NCBI GenBank assembly: GCA_020630145.1
Contig: JAHDBX010000024.1
Location: 1 to 10,865, forward strand
Direction: 5' to 3'
Source of the DNA: Gammaproteobacteria bacterium
Lineage (GTDB): Bacteria; Pseudomonadota; Gammaproteobacteria; HTCC5015
Length of the DNA: 10,865 nt
Below the pieces are notes generated by a model. That model was not told the DNA's origin. It searched no databases and was given only the letters and a program-made list of their open reading frames with translations. Positions 1 through 5,880 of this stretch are shown here, in pieces (within the stretch, counting starts at the first letter, position 1; every line of letters starts with the position of its first letter). A program made the translations under genes and the position numbers.

Positions 1-276
1 TAAGGTTTCAATATCTTTTAATACCATTTCAGAAATAGGCAATAAAACCTTAGCGCTGCCTACTAAAGTGTCTAAATCAAAATTAACGATGGTATTAACC
101 AACAAATCAGCGCGCTTTACATCATCATCTACCCACTCAGACTTACGCGTATATGGCATAAGCTCATAGGCAAAAACATTCATATTATTATCGTAAATAG
201 GCAACCTCTTCAGTAATACTGTTGAGATAGATTTACACGATTCCTGTATTTTCGAGGGTGACTCAGAAGCAAACAT
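1..276 (-). CDS. N-terminal part of an EAL/HDOD-type (YuxH-like) signalling protein
   Basis: A leftward reading frame opens at the ATG at 276 and stays open to the window edge (92 codons), so only the N-terminus is present. A good ribosome-binding site (AAGGA, about 7 bases before the ATG) supports this start. Near residues 24-40 the protein reads KRLPIYDNNMNVFAYELMPY, close to the opening of EAL/HDOD proteins of the YuxH type (typically RQPIFD...V.AYELL.R). A later LVGSAKVLLPISEMVL stretch fits the 'lvg.k.fin' segment of the same domain. In this family the degenerate EAL part often lacks cyclic-di-GMP hydrolysis, and the HDOD part is thought to mediate protein contacts. The catalytic region and the HDOD domain lie outside the window, so activity cannot be judged. 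The gene is divergent from the pterin operon on its right. Confidence 0.6.
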   Translation of the reverse strand, partial: MFASESPSKIQESCKSISTVLLKRLPIYDNNMNVFAYELMPYTRKSEWVDDDVKRADLLVNTIVNFDLDTLVGSAKVLLPISEMVLKDIETL

Positions 277-344
277 GGGTTTTCCTTACTCTTTTTATGC
301 AAACTCCTTATATGTAGCGGCAAACATGTTATATCCTGAAGCAA

Positions 345-368
345 CTAGTCCTGTCATATTAGGACTAG
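345..368. repeat. Perfect 8-bp inverted repeat, possible operator
   Basis: CTAGTCCT at 345-352 and AGGACTAG at 361-368 form a perfect inverted repeat around an 8-nt spacer. It lies in the spacer between the leftward EAL/HDOD gene and the rightward SDR gene. Neither strand has a T-run after the stem, so it does not look like an intrinsic terminator. A protein-binding site is the likelier reading. The rest of this 255-bp spacer (277-531) holds only the promoter listed separately. Confidence 0.4.
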
Positions 369-471
369 GCTGTAAACTTACCTTGAGTGAGAAGCAAGGC
401 ATGATTGACGCATAAACTAGGTACATTGATTTATAATGACGAACGAAGCGCAGAAAATGCACGTCTAGCTA

Positions 472-499
472 TTGACTGCATTACTGCAAGCAGTATATT
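472..499 (+). promoter_or_regulatory. Sigma70-type promoter of the SDR-PTPS operon with an embedded dyad
   Basis: A -35 box TTGACT (472-477) and a -10 box TATATT (494-499) are separated by 16 bp, a close match to the sigma70 consensus. Transcription would begin near 506, giving a leader of about 26 nt before the SDR start at 532. Inside the promoter sits a 14-bp dyad, TACTGC-AA-GCAGTA (482-495), filling the spacer and covering the first two bases of the -10. A repressor bound there would block RNA polymerase. Which regulator binds is unknown. Confidence 0.55.
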
Positions 500-531
500 A
501 ACAATAAAAACAAACCTCAGGCTTATAGAGT

Positions 532-1242
532 ATGTTAAATATTATAATCACCGGTGCAAGCCACGGCATAGGCCAAGCTACTGCTGAAGCATTCGCTACA
601 TTAGAAAATTGTCATATTGCACTTATTTCACGTAAACAAGAAAAACTAGAGCAAGTACAAAAAAACTGTATTGCCTTAGGTGCCCAAGCAAGTGTTTATG
701 CTTGTGACCTAACCGATGAAGCCAGCGTAAATAGCACCACTCAAGAAATACTCAAAGATATGGGCGCGCCCGATGTATTGATCAATAATGCCGGTGGCTT
801 TGAACCCGGCGACTTAATATCTACAGATAAAGCCTTATTTCAACGCCAGCTCGATGTAAATGTAAACAGCGCTTTTATGATGACACATAATTTTGCTGAG
901 AGCATGATGAATAAGAAAAGTGGCAATATCTTCTTTATATCATCTGTAGCAGCATTAGGCCCCTACCCACGTGGACTAGCCTACTCTGTAGCTAAACATG
1001 CCGTTGTTGGTCTTGCACATGGTGTACGCGAAGAGTTAAAAGAGCATGGCATACGCGTAAGCTGTGTATACCCTGGCGCCACTCTCACACCAACATGGGG
1101 CGACATTAGCGACTTGGGTTTAACAGCAGATAGATTAATGAAAGCGGAAGACGTTGCACAAGCCATATTATCGGCTTACCGGTTATCACCGCATACCGTT
1201 GTCGAAGATATTATCCTGCGCCCACAATTAGGCGACATATAA
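532..1242 (+). CDS. Short-chain dehydrogenase/reductase, possibly sepiapterin reductase-like
   Basis: A classical 236-residue short-chain dehydrogenase/reductase, an NAD(P)H-dependent cytoplasmic oxidoreductase with a Rossmann fold. Visible motifs are the dinucleotide loop TGASHGIG (7-14), Asp59, NNAG (85-88), Asn110 and the catalytic Ser138, Tyr151 and Lys155 (YSVAK). Arg34 after the second strand hints at NADPH preference. The substrate cannot be read from the fold. However, the gene lies 30 bp upstream of a 6-pyruvoyl-tetrahydropterin synthase in one operon, and sepiapterin reductase, the last enzyme of tetrahydrobiopterin synthesis, is itself an SDR. A pterin side-chain reductase role is therefore the best inference. 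A generic 3-oxoacyl reductase-like SDR is the alternative. The start at 532 places the glycine loop at the usual distance from the N-terminus, although no strong ribosome-binding site precedes it. Confidence 0.85.
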   Translation: MLNIIITGASHGIGQATAEAFATLENCHIALISRKQEKLEQVQKNCIALGAQASVYACDLTDEASVNSTTQEILKDMGAPDVLINNAGGFEPGDLISTDKALFQRQLDVNVNSAFMMTHNFAESMMNKKSGNIFFISSVAALGPYPRGLAYSVAKHAVVGLAHGVREELKEHGIRVSCVYPGATLTPTWGDISDLGLTADRLMKAEDVAQAILSAYRLSPHTVVEDIILRPQLGDI

Positions 1243-1272
1243 ATACACTCAAATATATAGTGAAGAAATAGT

Positions 1273-1686
1273 ATGAAAAGAACCGTAAATTTAACACGCA
1301 AAGAAAGCTTCGCAGCATCACACCGTTTGCACAGCAATGAACTTAGCGATGAAGAAAATAAAAAACTATTCGGTAAATGTAACCATATACACGGCCATGG
1401 TCACAACTATGGTTTGGATGTCACTGTACGCGGTGAAATCGATGAAAAAACTGGCATCGTTATTAACCTAGTTGATTTAAAAGATATCATTCATGATGTT
1501 GTGATGACAAAGGTAGACCACAGACACTTGAACCTTGACGTAGAAGAATTTAAAACCATGAACCCAACTACAGAAAACTTAGCATTAGTTATTTGGAACT
1601 GGTTAGATGCTGCGATTGGCGAAGAACTGCTCTATGAGGTCACGGTGCATGAAACAGACAAAAACAGTGTTACCATACACCGCTAA
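1273..1686 (+). CDS. 6-pyruvoyl-tetrahydropterin synthase (PTPS/QueD superfamily), animal-like type
   Basis: A 137-residue zinc enzyme of the PTPS/QueD (COG0720) superfamily. PTPS converts 7,8-dihydroneopterin triphosphate into 6-pyruvoyl-tetrahydropterin, whereas QueD makes 6-carboxy-tetrahydropterin for queuosine. All active-site residues are visible: His17 in FAASHRL, Cys36, His42 and His44 in GKCNHIHGHGHNY, Asp82-His83 in VDHRHLN, TTEN (99-102) and Glu127 in HETDKNS. These line up at a constant offset of six with the residues known for rat PTPS (His23, Cys42, His48, His50, Asp88, His89, Glu133; recalled numbering), with no gap. The NLVDLK and ETDKN segments also resemble animal PTPS more than Escherichia coli QueD. 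An extra His40 makes the zinc motif readable as Cx3HxH as well, so QueD activity is not excluded. The partner SDR upstream favours a biopterin-like product. Confidence 0.87.
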   Translation: MKRTVNLTRKESFAASHRLHSNELSDEENKKLFGKCNHIHGHGHNYGLDVTVRGEIDEKTGIVINLVDLKDIIHDVVMTKVDHRHLNLDVEEFKTMNPTTENLALVIWNWLDAAIGEELLYEVTVHETDKNSVTIHR

Positions 1687-1696
1687 CAAGCATTAA

Positions 1697-1728
1697 AGCC
1701 ATTACTAGGATGTAGTGGCTGTCTTTTT
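1697..1728 (+). terminator. Rho-independent terminator of the SDR-PTPS operon
   Basis: The stem 1697-1705 (AGCCATTAC) pairs with 1712-1720 (GTAGTGGCT) through 9 bp, including one G-U pair, with a 6-nt loop. GTC and a run of five T follow (1724-1728). It lies 10 bp after the PTPS stop codon. It overlaps the stop codon of the convergent monooxygenase gene, and the T-run on that strand is weaker, so it mainly serves the rightward operon. Confidence 0.75.
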
Positions 1729-2866
1729 AAGCCGTTATATTATACCGATACAACCAATTCACTTTGTGACTCATGAGCTGCGGCTGAACAGCAGCTAAAA
1801 TTTTAAATGCATTATCACGCCCATATCTGACGAAACCTTTTGCATGAAAAATATCAGCATTTTTTCGTGATATTTTTTGCACTTTGCTCGCTCGCTTATA
1901 ACGTAAGCGCTCATAAGCCACACAGGCCGACTTAAAGTCATTACCTTGTTTTAACTGCTCCGCCAGCACCCACGCATCTTCTATCGCCATAGCTGCACCC
2001 TGCGCCATAAAAGGTAGCATGGGATGTGCTGCGTCACCCAATAGTACCTGCTGATGACCACGCCAACTTGGCAAAGGCTTATAATCAAACAAACCCCAAC
2101 AATAACTCTGCGTACCTTGCTGCTGTAGATACATAAGCAAATCATTTAGCAAGCCACTTTTACTTGCAAAACGCTGCATAATTTCATTATTATCAACGGC
2201 CTGTACCCAGCTTTCGCCTAACAACTCTTTTTGTTTGGCAACTAAAGCTATATTAATCATATTGTCTTTACCTACAGGGTACACAACAATATGCTGATCT
2301 TCAGCTAACCATACCGTCGTCGTATTTTTTAGCTCTGCAAAGCGTTCATCGTAAGGAACTAAAGCACGGTATGCAATATAACCAGAGAATTGCGCTTGAT
2401 AATCAGGGTAAAGATTCTTTCTAATAGCAGAGTGCACACCATCAGCAGCGACAATATGTGTTTCCCTCACATCCTGCATGCTTTTTACATCCTTACCGTA
2501 TTCAACCACATCATCACCAATAGAATGATAAAGCATCGCATGCAAATCACTACGCAAGCATTGGTAATACGGTACATCATAGCGAATGGGCCATGACAGC
2601 AATGATTTATCTGTTTGTAAGTCTCGCATCACCATACGCTGGCAAACATTAGAAATACTAGCTAGCTCGTGTTCTAAACCCAATGCATGCAAAACACGCA
2701 CTGCATTAGGGCTGATTTGAATACCATAGCCCACAGCTTCAAAAGATTCTGCTTTATCATATAATGAAAAAGGCAAACCTAAGCGGCGTAAAGCAATAGC
2801 AAGGCTTAAGCCCCCTATTCCAGCCCCAACAATCGCCAAACTGTTTTGATGTGTATCAATCAACAT
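1727..2866 (-). CDS. FAD-dependent monooxygenase (aromatic hydroxylase / salicylate hydroxylase-like)
   Basis: A 379-residue group A flavoprotein monooxygenase, which uses NAD(P)H and O2 to hydroxylate a small, usually aromatic, substrate. With the start at 2866, the FAD-binding GAGIGG loop is at 14-19. The conserved Arg105 is in LRSDLHAML, the DG motif is in AADGVHS (142-143), and the GD motif is in LGDAAHPMLPFMAQGAAMAIEDA, split here as LGDAAHP (276-282) and AMAIEDA (292-298). The last segment resembles salicylate and 3-hydroxybenzoate hydroxylases more than the ubiquinone hydroxylases. The substrate is not determinable. The frame extends upstream to a GTG at 2917 and an ATG at 2908, but the start at 2866 gives the family's normal N-terminal spacing. 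The gene converges on the pterin operon and diverges from bioA. Linkage to pterins is possible but unsupported, since these enzymes use flavin. Confidence 0.85.
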   Translation of the reverse strand: MLIDTHQNSLAIVGAGIGGLSLAIALRRLGLPFSLYDKAESFEAVGYGIQISPNAVRVLHALGLEHELASISNVCQRMVMRDLQTDKSLLSWPIRYDVPYYQCLRSDLHAMLYHSIGDDVVEYGKDVKSMQDVRETHIVAADGVHSAIRKNLYPDYQAQFSGYIAYRALVPYDERFAELKNTTTVWLAEDQHIVVYPVGKDNMINIALVAKQKELLGESWVQAVDNNEIMQRFASKSGLLNDLLMYLQQQGTQSYCWGLFDYKPLPSWRGHQQVLLGDAAHPMLPFMAQGAAMAIEDAWVLAEQLKQGNDFKSACVAYERLRYKRASKVQKISRKNADIFHAKGFVRYGRDNAFKILAAVQPQLMSHKVNWLYRYNITA

Positions 2867-2876
2867 AGTATTGAAG

Positions 2877-2905
2877 ATTATAACAAGCCTGCTTATTGCT
2901 ATAAT
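2877..2905. promoter_or_regulatory. Divergent extended -10 promoters for bioA and the monooxygenase gene
   Basis: On the plus strand, TGCTATAAT (2897-2905) is a perfect extended -10 box (TGnTATAAT) for bioA, predicting a start near 2912 and a leader of about 18 nt. On the minus strand, the complement of 2877-2885 reads TGTTATAAT, a second perfect extended -10 box pointing left, whose transcript would begin only about 4 nt before the ATG at 2866. The two boxes form the arms of a dyad, ATTATAaCAA (2877-2886) and TTGcTATAAT (2896-2905), around a 9-nt centre. No BirA-type operator (outer TTG with inner AACC) is visible. Confidence 0.5.
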
Positions 2906-2930
2906 CATTAAAACCACTACATGACGATTT

Positions 2931-4199
2931 ATGAACCTAGAATTTGATAAAAAGCATATATGGCACCCCTATTCATCAGCAACAAACCCTGCACCCGTAT
3001 TTGCAGTTGATAGAGCTGAAGGTTCATCTATCTACCTAGAAGATGGCCGCGTACTCATTGATGGCATGTCATCATGGTGGTGTGCTATTCACGGTTATAA
3101 TCACCCCGTGCTCAATCAGGCTATAAAAGATCAAACTGATAAAATGGCGCATATGATGTTTGGTGGTTTAACGCATGAACCCGCTATTTCACTCTGTGAG
3201 AAGTTAATTAAACTGACACCAGAAGCCTTACAAAAAGTTTTCCTTTGTGATGCAGGCTCAGTATCTGTAGAAGTCGCAATAAAAATGGCTTTACAGTATT
3301 GGCAGGCCAAAGGCAAAAGCAATAAAAACCGTTTATTATCCTTAAGACGCGGCTACCATGGCGACACCTTTGCCGCCATGTCAGTTTGTGACCCTGATAC
3401 CGGTATGCATCATATTTTTAATGATGTACTTATGCCTAACTACTTTACAGAAGCACCGCGTTGCGGCTTCGATGAAGTCTGGCACGATGATTATATACAT
3501 GACTTCAAACAACAAATCACAACACACCAAGCTGAATTAGCAGCGGTTATTTTAGAACCTATTGTGCAAGGCGCTGGCGGCATGCGCTTTTACTCCCCCG
3601 AATTTTTAAAACACGTTAGGGCACTTTGCAACGAACATAATGTCTTGCTGATCGTTGATGAAATAGCCACAGGCTTTGGCCGCACAGGCAAGCTATTTGG
3701 CTGCAATCATGCCAATATCAGCCCTGATATTATGTGCTTGGGCAAATCTTTAACCGGTGGTTATATGACCTTAGCAGCCACCTTATGCACAGAAGACATT
3801 GCTGAAACCATTTCAAACGGTGAAGCTGGCGTATTTATGCACGGCCCAACATTTATGGGCAACCCACTAGCTTGCGCTGTTGCCAATGCCAGTATTGATG
3901 TACTACTAAACTCTACGTGGCAAGAAAATACAAAACGTATAGAAACAGAATTACGCACAGGCCTTGCACCTGCCCGTCAATTAGAGCAGGTGCATGATGT
4001 AAGAACACTGGGGGCAATAGGCGTAATTGAATTAAAACAGCCCGTTGATATAAAAGTGGTTCAAGCTCTATTTGTTGAAGCTGGCATATGGATTAGGCCA
4101 TTTGGAAAACTCGTTTATACTATGCCCGCATTTACTATTAGCCAAGCCGAACTACAAACACTATGTAATAAAATAGTAAGCGTAGTCGCTAAATTCTAG
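2931..4199 (+). CDS. bioA: Adenosylmethionine-8-amino-7-oxononanoate aminotransferase
   Basis: BioA, a cytoplasmic PLP enzyme of biotin synthesis, converts 8-amino-7-oxononanoate (KAPA) to 7,8-diaminononanoate (DAPA) with S-adenosylmethionine as amino donor. It is 422 residues long; the E. coli enzyme has 429. The opening HIWHPYSS (9-16) and MSSWWCAIHGY (46-56) are diagnostic. Trp50, Tyr142 in GYHGD, Asp243 in VDEIATGFGRTG and the PLP lysine Lys272 in LGKSLTGGY match E. coli Trp52, Tyr144, Asp245 and Lys274 at a constant offset. HGPTFMGNPLACAVA (about residues 305-319) is also typical. No other bio gene is in the window, so bioA is not next to a bioBFHCD cluster here. No clear Shine-Dalgarno precedes the ATG. 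An ATG 10 bp upstream is out of frame. Confidence 0.97.
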   Translation: MNLEFDKKHIWHPYSSATNPAPVFAVDRAEGSSIYLEDGRVLIDGMSSWWCAIHGYNHPVLNQAIKDQTDKMAHMMFGGLTHEPAISLCEKLIKLTPEALQKVFLCDAGSVSVEVAIKMALQYWQAKGKSNKNRLLSLRRGYHGDTFAAMSVCDPDTGMHHIFNDVLMPNYFTEAPRCGFDEVWHDDYIHDFKQQITTHQAELAAVILEPIVQGAGGMRFYSPEFLKHVRALCNEHNVLLIVDEIATGFGRTGKLFGCNHANISPDIMCLGKSLTGGYMTLAATLCTEDIAETISNGEAGVFMHGPTFMGNPLACAVANASIDVLLNSTWQENTKRIETELRTGLAPARQLEQVHDVRTLGAIGVIELKQPVDIKVVQALFVEAGIWIRPFGKLVYTMPAFTISQAELQTLCNKIVSVVAKF

Positions 4200-4244
4200 C
4201 GCGAGTACTGGGCAAAACTAAATAGTAAACTCGGAATGAGCCTA

Positions 4245-4466
4245 TTACATATCTGTTTTTACTTCTGCCACATACTCAAGAATATCGCCTGGCTGACACT
4301 CCAGAACCTCACAGATTTTATCAAGTGTTGAAAACCGTAAACCCTTTACTTTCCCTGTACGTAGTAGCGATAAATTTTGCTCAGTTATACCAACACTAGC
4401 AGCTAAGTGCTTCCCTTTAACTTTTCGCTTTGCCAGCATGACATCTAAATTTACATTTATTGGCAT
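4245..4466 (-). CDS. Small XRE/Cro-CI family regulator (YozG-like)
   Basis: A 73-residue helix-turn-helix protein consisting almost only of a Cro/CI-type DNA-binding domain. The recognition region is about LAASVGITEQNLSLLRTGK (residues 21-39), followed by the STLDKICEVLECQPGDILEY block typical of the YozG-like group. I chose the ATG at 4466. AGGA from the preceding gene's stop region lies about 8 bases upstream, and the family starts MPI.VNLDVMLA; the longer frame begins with a TTG. The gene starts 10 bp after the DUF2975 gene ends, so the two are cotranscribed. Such pairs are widespread (for example B. subtilis yoaS-yozG), and the regulator is thought to control its own operon. Function beyond this is unknown. 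Confidence 0.88.
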   Translation of the reverse strand: MPINVNLDVMLAKRKVKGKHLAASVGITEQNLSLLRTGKVKGLRFSTLDKICEVLECQPGDILEYVAEVKTDM

Positions 4467-4476
4467 TCTTTTTTTC

Positions 4477-4998
4477 CTAAACAAATTCTTGGTTTTCAGT
4501 TTTCAAACGGTTTGCCTCAACCAATAAGTTACTTATCACCCAGAAAATAACCGCCAAAGCAATAATAGTAAATTCATTGCTGCCAAGCGATATCGATAAT
4601 ATTTTCTCTCCAGAAGCGTGGTTCAGCGATAGTAAAACACTGGACAAGGTGAACAGCAATGGTTTTGCAAGCGCTTGAGCAAACAGAAGTTTTGAAAAGC
4701 TTCGTAAATTGAGGCTATTGCTTAAGCTAAAGAGCTCACCTTTTGCGAAGTTTTTAAACGGTCGGCGCAAAATATAGAGCGAATAAACACCCAGCATCAA
4801 ATACAAAAAAGTGCATAACCATAGAATATACCATTGCCAACTATCAACACTCGCCCAAACAATGGGTAAACCAATATGTGTTCGGGCAAGAGCGGCAAAT
4901 GAAACAATATTCCATAAATAGTAAAGCGCCACAATTGGTGCCAACACCATAGTAATAGAACATACCCAGTAGATAAATAGCGATAATTGCTTAGTCAT
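4477..4998 (-). CDS. DUF2975 family membrane protein (YoaS-like)
   Basis: A 173-residue inner-membrane protein with four predicted membrane segments at about residues 9-30, 53-77, 103-123 and 139-163. The RRPFKNFAKGELFSLSNS stretch (about 78-95), the NLRSFSKLLFAQ that follows, and the C-terminal LLVEANRLKTENQEFV are hallmarks of DUF2975. No biochemical role is established for the family. It is nearly always followed by a small XRE regulator, as here, which suggests a membrane protein that influences or is controlled by that regulator. The ATG at 4998 is preceded by AGGG about 9 bases upstream. The gene is divergent from a secreted Rap1a-like protein, with overlapping promoters. Confidence 0.87.
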   Translation of the reverse strand: MTKQLSLFIYWVCSITMVLAPIVALYYLWNIVSFAALARTHIGLPIVWASVDSWQWYILWLCTFLYLMLGVYSLYILRRPFKNFAKGELFSLSNSLNLRSFSKLLFAQALAKPLLFTLSSVLLSLNHASGEKILSISLGSNEFTIIALAVIFWVISNLLVEANRLKTENQEFV

Positions 4999-5011
4999 TA
5001 TAAAAACCCTG

Positions 5012-5064
5012 TTGACATGGTTGTATAAAGACTATAAATTATCGCAAAACAATCATTTTGTCAA
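5012..5064. promoter_or_regulatory. Overlapping face-to-face promoters between DUF2975 and the Rap1a-like gene
   Basis: Plus strand: TTGACA (5012-5017) with TATAAA (5033-5038, spacing 15) or TAAATT (5035-5040, spacing 17) points right toward the gene at 5080. Minus strand: TTGACA is the complement of 5059-5064, with GATAAT (complement of 5038-5043, spacing 15) or TAATTT (complement of 5036-5041, spacing 17) pointing left toward DUF2975. The two -10 elements occupy the same bases, so only one polymerase could bind at a time. GTTGACA (5011-5017) and TGTCAAC (5059-5065) are also a perfect inverted pair bracketing the region. A site for the XRE protein could lie here, but none is identifiable with confidence. 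Confidence 0.5.
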
Positions 5065-5079
5065 CAAAGAGGTCTAGAT

Positions 5080-5427
5080 ATGATTTTTAGGTGTTTATTT
5101 ATTGCGGGCTTATTAGCCATATCAAACAATGTCACTGGATTAACCATGGGGCAATTTTCGTCTGTTTGTAAATTAGCAAAAGGTGAATGTAGTGAAAACC
5201 CGATATTACAGGCATATGTTGGCGGGGCCTTGGATTTAATGGCCGCACTTAATGAAGAAACAGAATATATGCAAAAAATTTACTGCAAGAAGCCCAACGA
5301 ATTGTTTAATACCAAGACAATCATTCCGTATATGCAATCACACCATGATGAGTATGCTGAAAAAAACGCCATGCTTGTACTTATTCGCTACCTTGAAGAA
5401 AGGGGCGGCTGCCCAGCTATACAATAA
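5080..5427 (+). CDS. Secreted small protein, Rap1a/Tai immunity-like
   Basis: A 115-residue protein with an N-terminal signal-like segment (about residues 1-20) and a mature part with four cysteines (30, 37, 69, 111). The pattern is an early Cys pair, YVGGALDLMAAL, YCKKPNELF, an HHDEYAEKNAMLVLIRYLEE helix region (about 88-107) and a final GGC. This resembles the Rap1a/Tai fold, periplasmic proteins that neutralise type VI amidase effectors; some members have other or unknown roles. Assignment is by pattern only. No effector or T6SS gene is in the window, so it could be an orphan immunity protein or an unrelated member of the fold. A good ribosome-binding site (AGAGG, 7 bases before the ATG) supports the start. 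The lipoprotein gene follows 20 bp later, probably in the same transcript. Confidence 0.6.
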   Translation: MIFRCLFIAGLLAISNNVTGLTMGQFSSVCKLAKGECSENPILQAYVGGALDLMAALNEETEYMQKIYCKKPNELFNTKTIIPYMQSHHDEYAEKNAMLVLIRYLEERGGCPAIQ

Positions 5428-5447
5428 TAAAGAGCAATAGAAAACCC

Positions 5448-5651
5448 ATGAGAATGACATTAAGCATCATATTTATCGCCCTACTAGCAGGGTGCAGCAA
5501 GCGTGAAATATACGATAATATTTTAGTAGACCAACGAAATCGATGCATTCATCAACGCCCATCAGAATACGATGAATGCATCAAAAGAACCAGCAAGTCT
5601 TACGAAGAATACGAGAGAGAAAGGCAGGAACTGCTACATTCGGACGAGTAG
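5448..5651 (+). CDS. Small lipoprotein of unknown function
   Basis: A 67-residue predicted lipoprotein. Residues 1-16 form a short signal peptide ending in the lipobox LLAGC, with Cys16 as the lipidation site. Serine at +2 (not aspartate) suggests outer-membrane sorting. The mature part is about 52 residues, highly charged and probably helical, with Cys33 and Cys44 and a YEEYERERQELL tail that looks like a single charged helix. Small proteins of this layout (an RNRC...P..Y.EC...Y.EY pattern) occur in many gammaproteobacteria without a known role. It follows the Rap1a-like gene closely and is probably cotranscribed. The start is supported by the lipobox position; the ribosome-binding site is weak. 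Confidence 0.8.
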   Translation: MRMTLSIIFIALLAGCSKREIYDNILVDQRNRCIHQRPSEYDECIKRTSKSYEEYERERQELLHSDE

Positions 5652-5699
5652 TTACTGTGCCCACATTTCTAAAAATACTAATTAAATCAAACTCTTAGC

Positions 5700-5741
5700 A
5701 ATTAGGCTAACCCAAGAAACTTGGGCCACAATAAGCCAATT
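5700..5741. repeat. Two-part hairpin downstream of the lipoprotein gene
   Basis: An inner stem, CCCAAG (5711-5716) with CTTGGG (5720-5725) around AAA, is enclosed by an outer stem, AATT-a-GGCT (5700-5708, one bulged A) with AGCCAATT (5734-5741). No T-run follows on either strand, so a classical intrinsic terminator is unlikely. It could stabilise the 3' end of the upstream transcript or help end transcription together with the next hairpin. Confidence 0.4.
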
Positions 5742-5744
5742 AAT

Positions 5745-5778
5745 AAGCACATAAGCTTACCAAAGCCTTAGCGTGCTT
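5745..5778. repeat. Second hairpin in the same spacer
   Basis: AAGCAC (5745-5750) pairs with GTGCTT (5773-5778). Inside, TAAG (5752-5755) pairs with CTTA (5767-5770) after a small internal loop, leaving an 11-nt loop. It starts 3 bp after the previous hairpin. Nothing coding is visible in 5652-5908 apart from these hairpins and the operators. No convincing sigma70 promoter for the LacI gene was found there, although one must exist nearby. Confidence 0.35.
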
Positions 5779-5815
5779 GGTTTACAAGCGATTTACCTAT
5801 CCACCAAAAATACAA

Positions 5816-5833
5816 AACTGAAACGTTTTAATT
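5816..5833. promoter_or_regulatory. LacI-type operator, upstream copy
   Basis: AACTGAAACGTTTTAATT has the CG-centred core TGAAACGTTTTA (5819-5830) and matches the downstream operator at 14 of 18 positions, with an identical left half (ACTGAAACG). Its centre is 65 bp from the centre of the second operator, close to six DNA turns, which would suit looping by a LacI-family protein. Confidence 0.6.
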
Positions 5834-5880
5834 AGGAATTAATCACAATTTACTCACATTTATAGCAATTTACTTGAAAA

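Noticed and set aside
405..587. 60-codon rightward open frame before and into the SDR gene
   Set aside because: It spans the SDR promoter and its dyad, overlaps the true SDR start in another frame, shows no recognisable motif and has no convincing ribosome-binding site.
2867..2917. N-terminal extension of the monooxygenase from GTG 2917 or ATG 2908
   Set aside because: It would place 14-17 hydrophobic residues before the FAD-binding strand, which the family lacks, and it covers the divergent promoter boxes.
3803..3815. TGAAACCATTTCA, resembling the LacI operator
   Set aside because: It lies inside bioA, has a different 3-bp centre without the CpG and no promoter nearby; likely chance.
4200..4244. 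Possible terminator between bioA and the XRE gene
   Set aside because: Only short broken stems (AATAG/CTATT and CTC/GAG) with a bulge and no T-run; not strong enough to call.
5012..5064. TTGACA/TGTCAA arms as a binding site for the TetR protein encoded at 9762-10415
   Set aside because: The half-sites are 41 bp apart instead of 1 bp and are better explained as two -35 hexamers of divergent promoters.
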